Part shown: piece by piece, positions 63,618 to 64,000 of the stretch | How the letters are laid out: each line of letters opens with the position of its first letter | Position numbering within the stretch: position 1 is the first letter of the stretch | Notes under the pieces: generated by a model | The model's input: the letters and a program-made list of their open reading frames with translations, nothing else | Told to the model about the DNA's origin: nothing | The model's database searches: none | Made by a program: the position numbers and the translations under genes | NCBI GenBank assembly: GCA_001507425.1 | Contig: LMAJ01000008.1 | Coordinates: 173,633-237,632 of the forward strand | Length of the DNA: 64,000 nucleotides | Origin: Flavobacteriaceae bacterium CRH | GTDB lineage: Bacteria; Bacteroidota; Bacteroidia; Flavobacteriales; Flavobacteriaceae | Direction of reading: 5' to 3'

Positions 63618-63818
63618 TTATTCTAAATTTTCTATCTCCAAATTTACAATTGTCTGTAAAATTCTAATTAACGGTTCAAGCAAAATTCGCTGGTGTTCTT
63701 CGAAGTGCTTTTCTCCATGCAACATGTTCGCACGAATATTATAAATTGCGCTTAAAATCGCTTTTACTTTGATTTCTGCTAAATCACTTCTTAAATTATT
63801 CATTAATTCAATATCCAT
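63618..63818 (-). CDS. Small HEPN-like protein, possibly a truncated gene
   Basis: 66 aa ending ...RILQTIVNLEIENLE. It carries an Rx4H motif (YNIRANMLHGEKH), typical of the C-terminal part of HEPN/Apea-like RNase domains. HEPN domains normally exceed 100 residues, and the frame is open upstream across the IS21 end at about 63836. It may therefore be the 3' remnant of a longer gene cut by the IS insertion, rather than a complete protein. Confidence 0.5.
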   Translation of the reverse strand: MDIELMNNLRSDLAEIKVKAILSAIYNIRANMLHGEKHFEEHQRILLEPLIRILQTIVNLEIENLE

Positions 63819-63835
63819 CTTTTTCTGACCTGGGT

Positions 63836-64000
63836 ATTCTGGATAAAGTGAGCACCTAATTCTGGATAAAAGTGAGCAGTATAAATGAACTCAAAAAGGT
63901 GTCTAAAAAGTAGTTTAAAAGTATAAAATTATTTTACTCTATTGGTTGTTTTTCTATTTTCTTTTTTCTCATTGATTCTCCCTTTAATTCTATCCGAAGA
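63836..64000. mobile_element. IS21-family insertion sequence, one end (continues beyond window)
   Basis: Two tandem copies of attctggataaa(a)gtgagca at 63836-63854 and 63859-63878 are the repeated terminal binding sites typical of IS21-family ends. They are followed by the 3' end of an istB-like gene pointing leftward. The other end and istA would lie beyond 64000. Confidence 0.65.
63934..64000 (-). CDS. istB: IstB-like ATPase, C-terminal fragment (cut by window end)
   Basis: The minus-strand frame ends ...LRIELKGESMRKKKIE.. and stops at 63934. RIELKGESMRK is a typical C-terminus of IstB helper ATPases of IS21 elements. Only about 21 codons are in the window. Confidence 0.6.
   Translation of the reverse strand, partial: LRIELKGESMRKKKIEKQPIE

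Larger units (their letters stand above)
38761..64000. mobile_element. Integrated accessory element (decayed ICE/mobilizable island), right end not seen
   Basis: Begins at tRNA-Ser with an IntDOT-like integrase, then HTH and MobA genes, iteron-like repeats and an oriT-like palindrome. Cargo then follows: a MauE-DUF6520-S9-SusCD locus and an AT-rich defence-like block with an IS21 element at the window end. Relaxase, ParA, coupling protein and tra genes that normally accompany MobA in Bacteroidota ICEs are absent here. The extent to the right is unknown and more than one insertion may be stacked. Confidence 0.6.

Overview
The window looks like a chromosomal stretch of a Flavobacterium-type member of the Bacteroidota. 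It is AT-rich, and the clear promoters carry the Bacteroidota -7 element TAnnTTTG. There are no obvious Shine-Dalgarno sequences. The gene families are typical of the group: SusC/SusD, DUF6520, an IntDOT-like integrase, MobA, and tpx-dgkA-ftsK-lolA-lptG-ribB synteny. Intergenic spaces carry repeats of the kind seen in flavobacterial genomes, such as 'cacgcagattta' palindromes and 'gtcatcctga' palindromes. No rRNA operon and no CRISPR array was seen. One tRNA (Ser, anticodon TGA) is present.

Layout. 0-9 kb holds housekeeping and accessory metabolism: an Lrp regulator with a PLP sulfur-amino-acid lyase, a DUF695 protein, an amino acid permease, and a large FAD/Fe-S D-lactate dehydrogenase-like enzyme. 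9.2-20.7 kb is a variable block of small hypothetical, secreted and lipoprotein genes that ends in a VgrG operon. That operon runs vgrG, a 57-aa gene, a GH19-like effector interrupted by an in-frame stop, then a lipoprotein. A frameshifted lipoprotein gene, a lone HsdR-N-type nuclease and seven copies of a short palindromic repeat lie just downstream, which suggests an effector/immunity region in turnover. 20.8-29.3 kb carries an esterase and a cell-wall recycling set (AnmK, a GHL10 glycosidase, an AmpG-like permease, a NagZ-like hexosaminidase). 29.4-32.0 kb carries thiol peroxide defence (2-Cys peroxiredoxin, thioredoxin-like protein, Tpx). 32.0-38.6 kb is the conserved dgkA-ftsK-lolA-lptG-ribB-thioesterase run.

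38.7-64 kb is an integrated accessory region at the 3' end of tRNA-Ser. It has a tyrosine integrase, an excisionase-like HTH protein, MobA, iteron-like repeats and an oriT-like palindrome. No relaxase, ParA or tra genes are visible. Cargo 1 (43.1-52.1 kb) is a secretion/uptake locus: a MauE redox membrane protein fused to a large extracytoplasmic domain, a four-cysteine DUF6520 secreted peptide, an S9 peptidase, SusD and SusC. Cargo 2 (52.5-63.8 kb) is more AT-rich and resembles a defence island. It contains a large nested palindrome with an XRE-like gene, a two-gene helical-repeat plus PD-(D/E)xK nuclease module, a complete ABC-three-component system (SMEK / middle component / DUF2326 ATPase), a three-gene membrane/coiled-coil operon, and a small HEPN-like gene abutting an IS21-family element cut by the window end.

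Best candidates for an undescribed system are the helical-repeat/nuclease pair (53.9-57.5 kb), the membrane trio (61.0-63.4 kb) and the MauE-DUF6520-S9-SusCD locus (43.1-52.1 kb). All functional claims rest on reading motifs by eye; no database search was possible.
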